Positions 44,036-52,068 of a stretch of DNA of 55,571 nucleotides are shown here, one piece after another. The position numbers and the translations under genes are program-made. Origin of the DNA: an uncultured Acetobacteraceae bacterium (lineage in GTDB: Bacteria > Pseudomonadota > Alphaproteobacteria > Acetobacterales > Acetobacteraceae). Under the pieces are notes generated by a model that saw nothing but the letters and a program-made list of their open reading frames with translations, did no database searches and was not told the DNA's origin. The first letter of the stretch is position 1; every line of letters begins with the position of its first letter. Location: assembly GCA_937873095.1 (NCBI GenBank), contig CALMVI010000088.1:2564-58134 (forward strand), given 5' to 3'.

Positions 44036-44137
44036 AGCAGATCCCGATCAGATGGAACTCGTCTGGTCGGGTGAAGATGCTCGAAAAACAACGAGCTAGA
44101 GCCTGTGGAGTGAACGCGAGTGAACGGAACATGCTCT
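44033..44137. repeat. RIME-like bipartite palindromic repeat, copy F
   Basis: TAGAGC (44033-44038), stem CCCGATCAGA against TCTGGTCGGG (44043-44071, with G-T pairs), GATGCTC, spacer GAAAAACAACGAGC, then AGAGC...GCTCT ending at 44137. Its second half is identical to copy E over more than 40 nt and in the same orientation. The first TAG is the stop of the SRPBCC gene. Confidence 0.8.
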
Positions 44138-44212
44138 GGCAGCAGCACACGCGGCTGACGGCCGGTGTTGCCTGTTGAGGTTGTACGACCACGCTTTGCA
44201 CGCCAGGAAGGA

Positions 44213-44245
44213 TGCGCGGGCGCGGCAGGGCGCCGCACCCGCGCA
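44213..44245 (-). terminator. Terminator hairpin of the beta-propeller gene
   Basis: TGCGCGGG-c-GCGGC (44213-44226) pairs with GCCGC-a-CCCGCGCA (44232-44245), a 13-bp stem with one bulge. It begins 3 nt after the minus-strand stop at 44249. No T-run. Confidence 0.6.
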
Positions 44246-44248
44246 TGA

Positions 44249-45334
44249 CTACGGAGCGTAGACGCCGATGCAGCCGTTCGGGCAGGTCGTGTTGCTGCTG
44301 CCTGCGGTCAGGGGAAAGAACACCTCGTTGTTGACCGGGTCCACGGCCACCGAGTGGGAGTTCGTGGCGGTGGGGATGGCGCTCAGCTGAGTGAGAGTCG
44401 CCGCGTCGATGATGCCGAGCACCGGGCCGGTCGCGTTGTTGCGGGCGGCCAGGTCATAGGTCTGGTTGGTCGGATCGTAGGACACCTCGTCGGAACCGCC
44501 CACGGCGAAGGTCGCCAGCACCCGGCCGGTCAGGGTGTTGATGACCTGCGTCGGCAGCGGCTTGGCCGCGGTCGTGTTGGCGGTGCTGCAGCCGAGCAGA
44601 AGCTGCTGCTTGGGGCCGAGAGCCGCGCCGTTCGGCTGGCAGTCGCTGACCGGCAGCGTGCCCACCACGCGCCGCAACACCGGGTCGATGATCGCGATTT
44701 CACCCTTCTTCTGGTTTGGGCCGACCTGCGGAACGCTCACGTAGAACACGCCGCGCCTCGGGTCGAACACGGGCTGCTCGATGCCGTTGGTCGCCTCGGG
44801 GAAACTGATCTTCTTGAGGACCTGGCGATAGCCGTCGGGCGTGTAGATGAGCGTGACGAAGGGCGGTGCGTCGGCGTCGTTGACCACGGCGGCGATGTGG
44901 TCCTTCGGGTCGTAGCCGATCGAGTCGGCGCGCGCCGTGCCGCCGGTGGAGATCGTCTGTACTACCAGCCGCGAGCGTTCGTCGACGATCTTGACCGTGC
45001 TGGTGCCGTCGCCGACCCAGACATAGCCGTCGCCGGTCGGCTGCGTGCCGTTGGGGCCGGCGACGTCGTTATGCCCGCCCGCGGCGCCCACGAAGCCGCC
45101 GACCTGGCCGATGACGCGCCGCGTGCTGATGTCGACCACGTCGAGCGCGCTGTTGGAACGGTCGGGAAGGAAATACAGGCCGAGCGCCGGGTCGATGGAG
45201 CTGATGTCGAACACGGCAAGCGGGTTGCCGGGTATCGCGATGGTGTGGACCAGCTTGTATGAAGGCGGCGCGGCCTGGGCGGCGCCCGCGATGAGGCCGA
45301 TCAGAGCAGTGACGAGTGGGCACAGCGGACGCAT
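44249..45334 (-). CDS. Exported YVTN-type beta-propeller protein
   Basis: A 361-aa protein with a signal peptide (PLVTALIGLIAGAAQA) and repeated beta-blade motifs of the YVTN/NHL kind: ALDVVDISTRRVIGQVGG, STVKIVDERSRLVVQTIST, QVINTLTGRVLATFAVGG and PVLGIIDAATLTQLSAI. Cys pairs near the middle and end (DCQPNGA, TTCPNGCIG) suggest disulfides. Function unknown, perhaps carbohydrate or metal binding. ATG at 45334 has GGGAG 6 nt upstream. Confidence 0.85.
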   Translation of the reverse strand: MRPLCPLVTALIGLIAGAAQAAPPSYKLVHTIAIPGNPLAVFDISSIDPALGLYFLPDRSNSALDVVDISTRRVIGQVGGFVGAAGGHNDVAGPNGTQPTGDGYVWVGDGTSTVKIVDERSRLVVQTISTGGTARADSIGYDPKDHIAAVVNDADAPPFVTLIYTPDGYRQVLKKISFPEATNGIEQPVFDPRRGVFYVSVPQVGPNQKKGEIAIIDPVLRRVVGTLPVSDCQPNGAALGPKQQLLLGCSTANTTAAKPLPTQVINTLTGRVLATFAVGGSDEVSYDPTNQTYDLAARNNATGPVLGIIDAATLTQLSAIPTATNSHSVAVDPVNNEVFFPLTAGSSNTTCPNGCIGVYAP

Positions 45335-45444
45335 GGTCATCTCCCGGGTATGAACGGCGCAGCGGTTGGCTCCGGCGCCAGCCTTGTGTGCCCCGGGACC
45401 GGGACGAGAACAACCGGCAATCGCCTGCCGGCAGGGTGGCGGTG

Positions 45445-46878
45445 TCAGCCCGTGCCCTGGACCGGGGTCGAGGGCACTGATTTGTGATTGTTGACGTTGA
45501 ACGGAATGACCCGGTACCAGGCCGGCCTGGCCGGTGGGGCAGGGTCCTGCCAGCCGCCGGTCAGGTCGGTGGCGCAGGCGTCGCACACGACCTGCCAGGT
45601 ATCGGGGGCCGACGGGTCGGGCGAGCGTTCGACCGAGTAGCCGGCGGCACCCGCCGAACCCCGCCAGACGACATGGCCGCGCGCCGCGCTGATGATCTCC
45701 GGACGGGGCGGCAGCAGGTATGCGGGCGCCATGGTGCCCTGGGTCATGCCGAACGCGAAGCGGCGCAGCGCCCGCCCGCGGTCCTGCATGGCGGCGGCGT
45801 CCATCTGGCCCGTCCTGATGCCCGGGAAATACAGCGCGGCAGCCCCCGCTTGCGGCTCGTCAGGCGCGGCCGGCAGGAAACCCCCGGCAGAGGCGTGGCC
45901 TTCCAGCCGGCCGACCACCATGCCGGACAGGTTGCGTTGCTTGGTGACGGCCAGCAGCCAGGCCGACAGATCGTCGGTCGTCTTCCACCAGGCCGGCGTC
46001 CATCCGGTGCTGTCCATCACGTAGGCCTTGCCTGCAGCCTCGACGGCATCGGCCGTCGCAGCCAGCCAGCTGCGCGCGGCAGCCGGGTCCTGGGCCACCG
46101 TCAGCGCGTCGCCCACGATGTCCACGCTGGGCGTGGCGTAAGCTTCGGCCGGCACCGGCGAGCGCGACGCGCCCACCCGGCCGGCAAACGCGCCGTTCTC
46201 GTAGAGGTGCCGCGGGTCGGCCGCCTTCACCGCGCGGCCCACCTGTTCGGTCCAGGCGCCCGCCGCCGCGCTGTCGGCGGTTCTGGCACAGGCCAGGCAG
46301 TTCTCCCATGCCAGGATCGTCGGGTCGTCGCGATAGGCCGTGCCGGTCAGCGCGTTGACGTGGCCGACCACCGTGCTCACCTCCGCCACGAACCCGTCGC
46401 GGACCGCCGCGTCGGTAAAGAACGCGCGCGCATCTGCCTGGCCATGCTGGCGGATTGCGGCGCAGATGACGTCGGCACGCGCGGCCGCGCAATCTCCGGC
46501 GCCGCCGGCCAGGGGCACGATCACCTTCAGGCCCACGTCGCGAGCCGTCTTCAGGATCAGGTCGAGCGTGCCGAAATCCCCGGCGACCGGACGCGTGCGC
46601 ACCACGGTGCCGCCCAGCGCCAGCACCGTCGCCAGCGCGTCGCCGATTTCGAACGCGTCGGGCGGCGTGTCGGGCGGGCTGCCGTCCGGCTTGAACCCCA
46701 GCCAGCCGATGTCGTAGCCGACGAAGCGTATCGGCGTTCCCTGCAGGGTCAGCCCTGTGCCGTCACGCCTGACGAAGTCGCCCGGGTCCGGCTGGCCGGC
46801 CAAGGTTGCGTAGTTCTGCGCCCGGCACGGCGCCGCCCCTGCCAGGCCCAGAACCAGCAACAGCCACCACATCCGCAT
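45445..46878 (-). CDS. Exported GH5-like protein with degenerate active site and FN3-like C-terminus
   Basis: A 477-aa protein with a signal peptide (MRMWWLLLVLGLAGAAPCRA). Residues 25-400 resemble a GH5 mannanase barrel: TPIRFVGYDIGWLG, GGTVVRTRP and DPTILAWENCLACAR, with the acid/base Glu after Trp. The strand expected to carry the nucleophile Glu reads KAYVMDSTGW, so the residue seems replaced. A FN3-like end (RGSAGAAGYSVERSPD) follows. It may bind rather than cut polysaccharide. The ATG overlaps the ugd stop (TGATG). Confidence 0.75.
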   Translation of the reverse strand: MRMWWLLLVLGLAGAAPCRAQNYATLAGQPDPGDFVRRDGTGLTLQGTPIRFVGYDIGWLGFKPDGSPPDTPPDAFEIGDALATVLALGGTVVRTRPVAGDFGTLDLILKTARDVGLKVIVPLAGGAGDCAAARADVICAAIRQHGQADARAFFTDAAVRDGFVAEVSTVVGHVNALTGTAYRDDPTILAWENCLACARTADSAAAGAWTEQVGRAVKAADPRHLYENGAFAGRVGASRSPVPAEAYATPSVDIVGDALTVAQDPAAARSWLAATADAVEAAGKAYVMDSTGWTPAWWKTTDDLSAWLLAVTKQRNLSGMVVGRLEGHASAGGFLPAAPDEPQAGAAALYFPGIRTGQMDAAAMQDRGRALRRFAFGMTQGTMAPAYLLPPRPEIISAARGHVVWRGSAGAAGYSVERSPDPSAPDTWQVVCDACATDLTGGWQDPAPPARPAWYRVIPFNVNNHKSVPSTPVQGTG

Positions 46879-48185
46879 CAAGGCCGGCCGATGCTGTGAT
46901 AGCGCAAACCAGCGGCCTGCATCGCGGCGCGCTCGTACATGTTGCGCAGGTCGACGATCAGGTCGCCGCGCATCGCCTCGCGCAGCCGTTCCGGCGCGAT
47001 CGCGCGGAACTCGTTCCACTCGGTGACCACGACGAGAAGGTCCGCTTCCGCGGCCGCGTCCAGCGCGTCGCGGCAGTAGGTGACGCCGGGCGGCAGCATG
47101 GGCCGCGCCTGGTCCATGCCGGCCGGGTCGAAGGCGCGCACCATCGCACCGTCCTCCACCAGCCGGCCCACGATGGGCAGGGAGGGCGCGTCGCGCATGT
47201 CGTCGGTCTCCGGCTTGAAGGTCAGGCCGAGGATGGCGACCGTGCGGCCGCGCACCGAGCCGCCGGCCGCGGCGATCACCCGCGCCGCCATGCCCGCCTT
47301 GCGCGCGTCGTTGACGGCCACGACCGCTTCGATCAGCCGCGAGGGCGCGCCGTGGTCCTGGGCGATGCGCACCATCGCCAGCGTGTCCTTGGGGAAGCAG
47401 CTGCCGCCGAAACCCGGGCCGGGGTGGAGGAACTTGCGGCCGATGCGCCCGTCCAGCCCGATGCCGCGCGCCACGTCGTGAACGTCGGCCCCGGCGCGCT
47501 CGCAGATGTCGGCCATCTCGTTGATGAACGTCACCTTCATCGCCAGGAACGAGTTGGCCGCGTATTTCACCAGCTCGGCGGTCTCCAGGTTGGTGAACAG
47601 GATCGGCGCCTCGATCAGATAGAGCGGCCGGTAGAGCTGGCGCAGCACCTCGCGCGCCCGGTCGGTCTCCACCCCGATCACCACCCGGTCGGGCCGCATG
47701 AAGTCGGGGATGGCGCTGCCCTCGCGCAGGAACTCGGGGTTGGAGGCGACATCGACCTGCAGCTCTGGCCGCACGGAGGCCAGGATCTCCTTGATGCGGC
47801 GCCCGGTGCCGACCGGGACGGTCGATTTCGTCACGATCACGGTGGGGCCGGTCAGCACGCGCGCCACCTGCTCGACGGCGGCAAACACGTAGGACAGGTC
47901 AGCATGCCCGTCCCCCCGGCGGGTGGGGGTGCCGACTGCGATGAAGACCGCGTCCACGCCGTCCACGGCAGCGGCGATGTCGCGCCCGAAGGTCAGGCGC
48001 CCGGCACGCACGTTGTCGGCCACCAAAGGCTGCAGGCCCGGCTCGTAGATCGGGATGCCGCCCGCCTGCAGGCTGGCAAGCTTGGCCGCATCCACCTCCA
48101 CCACCGCGACCTCGTTGCCCAACTCCGCAAAGCAGGCGCCGGAGACGAGGCCCACGTAACCGCCACCGATCATCGCAATGCGCAA
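46878..48185 (-). CDS. ugd: UDP-glucose 6-dehydrogenase
   Basis: A 435-aa enzyme oxidising UDP-glucose to UDP-glucuronate in two NAD-dependent steps. The N-terminal Rossmann site GGGYVGLVSGACFAELG, the STVPVGTG loop, NPEFLREG, KYAANSFLAMKVTFINEMAD, and the catalytic Cys in GPGFGGSCFPKD are intact. It supplies glucuronate for exopolysaccharide or lipid decoration. It is coupled by TGATG to the GH5-like gene. Confidence 0.96.
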   Translation of the reverse strand: MRIAMIGGGYVGLVSGACFAELGNEVAVVEVDAAKLASLQAGGIPIYEPGLQPLVADNVRAGRLTFGRDIAAAVDGVDAVFIAVGTPTRRGDGHADLSYVFAAVEQVARVLTGPTVIVTKSTVPVGTGRRIKEILASVRPELQVDVASNPEFLREGSAIPDFMRPDRVVIGVETDRAREVLRQLYRPLYLIEAPILFTNLETAELVKYAANSFLAMKVTFINEMADICERAGADVHDVARGIGLDGRIGRKFLHPGPGFGGSCFPKDTLAMVRIAQDHGAPSRLIEAVVAVNDARKAGMAARVIAAAGGSVRGRTVAILGLTFKPETDDMRDAPSLPIVGRLVEDGAMVRAFDPAGMDQARPMLPPGVTYCRDALDAAAEADLLVVVTEWNEFRAIAPERLREAMRGDLIVDLRNMYERAAMQAAGLRYHSIGRP

Positions 48186-48281
48186 ACGTCGCCTCCAAAC
48201 TCTGGGCCCGCGTCATACAGCGATCAGCGGTTATGCAACAGACGTGCGCAAATGATTGCGCGACCGTTGTGGTCTCTACCC

Positions 48282-49121
48282 TCAATCCCTGAGCAGATCG
48301 TTAACAGCGGTCTTCGCCCTGGTCTGCGCATCGACCCGCTTCACGATCACCGCGCAGGCAAGGCCCGGCCCAGGCGAGCCGTCGGGCAAAGCGCGGCCGG
48401 GCCAGGTGCCTGGAACCACGACGGAGTAGGCCGGCACGCGCCCATACGTCACGGCGCCCGTCGCCCGGTCCACGATGCGGGTGGATGCGCCCAGGAACAC
48501 GCCCATCGCGATCACGCTGCCTTGCTCCACGATCACGCCCTCGGCCACTTCCGATCGGGCGCCGACGAAGCAGTCGTCCTCGACGATGACCGGGGCGGCC
48601 TGCAGCGGCTCCAGCACGCCGCCCAGCCCCACGCCGCCGCTGATGTGGCAGCGCGCGCCCACCTGCGCGCAGCTGCCGACGGTGGACCAGGTGTCGATCA
48701 TGGTGCCGGCGCCGACATGGGCGCCCACGTTGACGAAGCACGGCATCAGCACGCAGCCGGCCGCAACATAGGCCGAGTGGCGCACCACGGCGCCGGGCAC
48801 CGCGCGGAACCCGGCGCTCGCGAACCGGGCGGCGTCCCACCCCTCGGTCTTCAACCGCACCTTGTCGAACACCGGCGTGCCGGCTGGGCCAGGTATCGGC
48901 ACGCTGTCGTTCAGGCGGAAGGAGAGCAGGACGGCCTGCTTCAGCCAGCCATGTGTGACCCATCCGTCCGGCCCCGGTTCGGCCACCCGCAGCCGGCCGG
49001 AATCCAGCGCGGCCAGCGCCTGCTCGACCGGCGCGCGCTCTTCGGCAGGGCTGGCGGGCGAGAGCGTGTCCCGCCGGGTCCACAGGGTTGCGATGGCGCG
49101 GGCTAGGTCGGCGTCGGTCAT
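48282..49121 (-). CDS. dapD: 2,3,4,5-tetrahydropyridine-2,6-dicarboxylate N-succinyltransferase
   Basis: DapD (279 aa) succinylates tetrahydrodipicolinate in lysine and diaminopimelate synthesis. The left-handed beta-helix is visible as hexapeptide repeats from about residue 110 ([54 protein letters not shown]), with the N-terminal helical domain before it. ATG at 49121, stop at 48282. It stands alone, divergent from the HigB-like gene. Confidence 0.97.
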   Translation of the reverse strand: MTDADLARAIATLWTRRDTLSPASPAEERAPVEQALAALDSGRLRVAEPGPDGWVTHGWLKQAVLLSFRLNDSVPIPGPAGTPVFDKVRLKTEGWDAARFASAGFRAVPGAVVRHSAYVAAGCVLMPCFVNVGAHVGAGTMIDTWSTVGSCAQVGARCHISGGVGLGGVLEPLQAAPVIVEDDCFVGARSEVAEGVIVEQGSVIAMGVFLGASTRIVDRATGAVTYGRVPAYSVVVPGTWPGRALPDGSPGPGLACAVIVKRVDAQTRAKTAVNDLLRD

Positions 49122-49184
49122 GCGATCGGGCTCGTCAGGGGTGGCGCTTCATGGCTGCCTGCACGGCGGCGCACAAGATGGCGG

Positions 49185-49214
49185 TTGCTCGTCTAGGAAC
49201 GTTTGTGTTACTAT
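49185..49214 (+). promoter_or_regulatory. Promoter of the higBA-like pair (leaderless)
   Basis: TTGCTC (49185-49190), an 18-nt spacer and TACTAT (49209-49214) lie 6 nt before the toxin ATG, so the transcript would start at the ATG itself. Confidence 0.55.
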
Positions 49215-49220
49215 GACTCG

Positions 49221-49550
49221 ATGCCGGAGCTTCGGTTTTACGTCTCGGATGACGAGCATAGCCCGTTTGAGTATTGGTTTGCCGATCTGGACACAGCTGC
49301 GGCCGCCAAAGTGTCCGTGGCGCTGGCAAGGCTGGAAGGCGGTAATACCTCTGCTGTCAAATGGGTCGGAGCGGGGGTGGCGGAGTTGCGGATCGATTGG
49401 GGGCCAGGCTACCGCGTATACTTCGGACAGGACGGATTATCCCTGGTGATCCTCCTCGCGGGCGGGATCAAAAAGCGCCAGCAACGCGACATAGACGCGG
49501 CCAAAATGCGCTGGGCGGACTACAAGCAGCGCCGTCCCCGAGCACATTGA
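49221..49550 (+). CDS. RelE/HigB-family toxin
   Basis: A 109-aa protein of the phage-derived Gp49/HigB-like RelE superfamily: FEYWFADLDTAAAAKVSVAL, the conserved VAELRIDWGPGYRVYFGQDG and LLAGGIKKRQQRDIDAAK near the C-terminus. Members are ribosome-dependent mRNA nucleases. The ELR...YRVYF and KK..Q.DI pattern is the catalytic and RNA-contacting part. ATG at 49221. The toxin precedes its antitoxin, typical of higBA. Lower-GC neighbourhood. Confidence 0.85.
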   Translation: MPELRFYVSDDEHSPFEYWFADLDTAAAAKVSVALARLEGGNTSAVKWVGAGVAELRIDWGPGYRVYFGQDGLSLVILLAGGIKKRQQRDIDAAKMRWADYKQRRPRAH

Positions 49551-49870
49551 TGGAGAACGACTTGGCGCTTACTCGGAGTTTCAAGGAATTGGTTCAGGCG
49601 CGGGTGGCGAGCGATCCCGCTTTTGGCGAAGCCCTACTGCGCGAGGGGGTCGATGTCATGCTGAGCGGCGATATCGACACGGCCAAGTCGATCCTGCGCG
49701 ACTACATCAAGGCGACCATCGGTTTCGAGAAATTGGGCGAGGCGACCGGCACGCAGCCGAAAAGCCTGATGCGCATGTTCGGCCCCCGCGGCAATCCACA
49801 GGCGCGCAATCTGTTCAGTGTGCTCGGCTATCTGCAGAAACAGGCCGGTGTAACGTTGCATGTGACGTGA
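49550..49870 (+). CDS. HigA-like HTH antitoxin
   Basis: A 106-aa DNA-binding antitoxin with a helix-turn-helix in the second half: LRDYIKATIGFEKLGEATG then QPKSLMRMFGPRGNP and LFSVLGYLQKQAGVTLHV, matching the COG3636-type addiction-module antidote. The ATG at 49550 overlaps the toxin stop (TGATG). It should neutralise the toxin and repress the promoter at 49185-49214. Confidence 0.85.
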   Translation: MENDLALTRSFKELVQARVASDPAFGEALLREGVDVMLSGDIDTAKSILRDYIKATIGFEKLGEATGTQPKSLMRMFGPRGNPQARNLFSVLGYLQKQAGVTLHVT

Positions 49871-49977
49871 CATGGTTGCAAAAGCGCATCCCATCCGACA
49901 GCTTGTTGCGGCGTGACCTGGGCAAGTGATCTACGTCTGGCAATGCGGCCGCATGGTGAAGGACGGAAACGGGTTCT

Positions 49978-50325
49978 ATGATATCGGCTCAATCGGCGGC
50001 TATCATGTTTGCGGTGTTTACAGCCAGTGCATCTGCTTCGGCGGGGGTGAGATGCCCGATGAAACTGATGACGGCCGAAGGGACAGTGCACGCGTTGTCC
50101 GGTGCTCGCGTCTTTCAGGGCCCGGTGTCGAAGACGGTCGAGATCGTCCCAGTCCATGGGAACTTCGACCTGGGCCAGATAAAAGGCGGGGGTGGTGGCG
50201 ACCCGTTCAATCTTGTTTGCACCTACGAGGGCACGACGGAGACGCAGATGCTGGAGGTGCCCCGGAGCGCGACGACGTGCAACGTGGCCGATGCGGGTGC
50301 CGGCACGGTGGCGGGCTGTCGGTGA
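49978..50325 (+). CDS. Small exported protein (STY0301-like)
   Basis: A 115-aa protein with a signal peptide (MISAQSAAIMFAVFTASASASA), then VRCPMKLM, FNLVCTYEGT, LEVPRSATTCNVADAG, with cysteines spaced like the STY0301 family of small periplasmic proteins. Family assignment is tentative and function unknown. It lies in the lower-GC segment after the toxin-antitoxin pair. Confidence 0.6.
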   Translation: MISAQSAAIMFAVFTASASASAGVRCPMKLMTAEGTVHALSGARVFQGPVSKTVEIVPVHGNFDLGQIKGGGGGDPFNLVCTYEGTTETQMLEVPRSATTCNVADAGAGTVAGCR

Positions 50326-50368
50326 TGCATGTCGAAGTCCTTGGTCCGCGATCCATTCAGGGCGTGGG

Positions 50369-50923
50369 TTAGCGCTTTCGAAGGTGGTTTTGGGTGACGT
50401 CGAACACGAAATCATACGCGAATTCGTGATACGGTGGCGTATCCGTGTGACCGGAGACTCGGACTTGGATTTGGGCGTTGTCCAACCACTGCCCGCACGA
50501 GACATAGAAGTGGGAGTTCTCGGGGCTTTCGGGCAACTTCGGCACATTACGGCCCATGCTGAGACGGCGCGTTGGTTTGGTAATGTCGATCAGATAGCAA
50601 TCTGCCACGTTGCTGCCGATCCAATTCGTAACAGCAACGTATGCACTGTCAGGATTCCAGGCAACGTCGATATCCCGTAGGAACGTGTCAATGACAACGG
50701 GCGGATGCGCGGGACGTTGGAGCAGCAGCTGATACTCGGGTTCTTCATCGCCTCCGACCGCCTCGGAAGACAGCGTCAGGCGTTGATCCGGCGATGGCCA
50801 GTTGCGAACTCTTTTATCCGCAGCCGCCGCTTGCTGGCCAAATGCGCACGCAAGCGCCGCGATCGTACAGGTGCATCGCACAAGGCATTCTGTCTCGACG
50901 ATCGGTTGGAGGAAGCTTTTCAT
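50369..50923 (-). CDS. Exported hypothetical protein
   Basis: A 184-aa protein. The first 36 residues contain a hydrophobic stretch (CTIAALACAFGQQAAAA) that looks like a signal peptide, although its preceding region is long. The mature part is beta-rich: RLTLSSEAVGG, IDVAWNPDSAYVAVTNWIG and DCYLIDI suggest part of a beta-propeller-like fold. Family unknown. The start is ATG at 50923; the frame extends to 51004. It converges with the STY0301-like gene, leaving a 43-nt gap. Confidence 0.6.
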   Translation of the reverse strand: MKSFLQPIVETECLVRCTCTIAALACAFGQQAAAADKRVRNWPSPDQRLTLSSEAVGGDEEPEYQLLLQRPAHPPVVIDTFLRDIDVAWNPDSAYVAVTNWIGSNVADCYLIDITKPTRRLSMGRNVPKLPESPENSHFYVSCGQWLDNAQIQVRVSGHTDTPPYHEFAYDFVFDVTQNHLRKR

Positions 50924-51073
50924 CGTGTCGAACCATCGTTGACCATGGTCGCCTTTCAGTCCGTAGAATGGGTTGCGCTTGGGCAACCCATCACCGCCCA
51001 CCATTCATTTGTCGTGATCGCTGTGAGTTGGCATGGATGGATTGGCAAAGTGCCATCCATCCAGCGGCTCGAT

Positions 51074-51162
51074 TGTCGTTGCGGGCGAGCAGAGCATTGC
51101 GCGGCCTACTGAAAATATCAATCGCCTAAACCGTGGATTGCTTCGCTTCGCTCGCAGCGACG
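51074..51162. repeat. REP-like inverted repeat downstream of argB
   Basis: TGTCGTTGCGGGCGAGCAGAGC (51074-51095, 22 nt, listed in parts as TGTCGTTGCGGG and CGAGCAGAGC) is imperfectly inverted at 51139-51162, where GCTTCGCTTCGCTCGCAGCGACG occurs (GCTTCGCTTCGC plus TCGCAGCGACG). The sequence type, with GCTTCGCTCGCA and ACGA ends, resembles REP-like repeats of many bacterial genomes. It lies directly after the argB stop. Confidence 0.45.
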
Positions 51163-51164
51163 AA

Positions 51165-52067
51165 TCATCGGTGGATCAACGTCCCCGGCCCAGCTTCCGT
51201 AAACAACTCCAGCAGCACCGCATGCGGCACGCGTCCGTCCAGAATCACGCATCCCTTCGCCCCCAAGCCGAGCGCTTCGAAACAGTTCTCCACCTTTGGG
51301 ATCATGCCGCCGGCAATCGTGCCGTCCTCGATGCGGGCGCGCGCCTCTGCGATCGACAGGTCGGCGATCAGTTCGCCGTTCTTGTCGAGCACGCCTGGCA
51401 CGTTGGTCAGCATCAGCAGCCGTGTCGCGTGCAGGGCGCCGGCTATGGCGCCTGCCGCGTCGTCGGCGTTGATGTTGTAGGTGGTGCCGTCGCTGCCCAC
51501 GCCCACGGGGGCGACGACGGGGATGAGGCCGGAGCCGGTGAGCGCGTGGATCACGCGCACGTCCACGTGTTCGGGTTCGCCCACGAAACCGAGATCCAGC
51601 ACGTGTTCGATGTGGCTGTCAGGGTCGATCACCGTGCGCGTCAGTTTGCGGGCGCGGATCAGCCCGCCGTCCTTGCCGGAAATACCCACGGCGAGCGCGC
51701 CGGCGCGGTTGATCAGCTCGGTGACGTGTTTGTTGACGGTACCGGCGAGTACCATTTCAACAACCTCGACCATCGCGGCGTCGGTCACGCGCAGGCCGTC
51801 GATGAACTCGCTCTTGATGGCCAGGCGCTGCAGCATGGCGTTGATCTGCGGGCCGCCGCCATGCACCACCACCGGGTTCATGCCGACCTGTTTCAACAGC
51901 GCGATGTCGCGGCCGAATTCGGCGGCGAGTTCGGATTCCGCCATGGCGTGGCCGCCGTATTTCACCACGATGGTCGCACCCGCATAGCGGCGCAGGAACG
52001 GCAGCGCCTGGGCCAGGATGGTCGCCTGTTCGGTGGCGCGGCGGATGGTTTCGGGCGAGCTGGTCAT
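51165..52067 (-). CDS. argB: Acetylglutamate kinase
   Basis: ArgB (300 aa) phosphorylates N-acetylglutamate, the controlled step of arginine synthesis. [25 protein letters not shown], the NAG-binding loop [28 protein letters not shown] and [10 protein letters not shown] are diagnostic of the amino-acid kinase fold. The N-terminal extension of about 30 residues with an [17 protein letters not shown]-type helix is that of the arginine-sensitive hexameric class. Its ATG is one base after the stop of a secreted amidohydrolase. Confidence 0.97.
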   Translation of the reverse strand: MTSSPETIRRATEQATILAQALPFLRRYAGATIVVKYGGHAMAESELAAEFGRDIALLKQVGMNPVVVHGGGPQINAMLQRLAIKSEFIDGLRVTDAAMVEVVEMVLAGTVNKHVTELINRAGALAVGISGKDGGLIRARKLTRTVIDPDSHIEHVLDLGFVGEPEHVDVRVIHALTGSGLIPVVAPVGVGSDGTTYNINADDAAGAIAGALHATRLLMLTNVPGVLDKNGELIADLSIAEARARIEDGTIAGGMIPKVENCFEALGLGAKGCVILDGRVPHAVLLELFTEAGPGTLIHR

Positions 52068-52068
52068 T

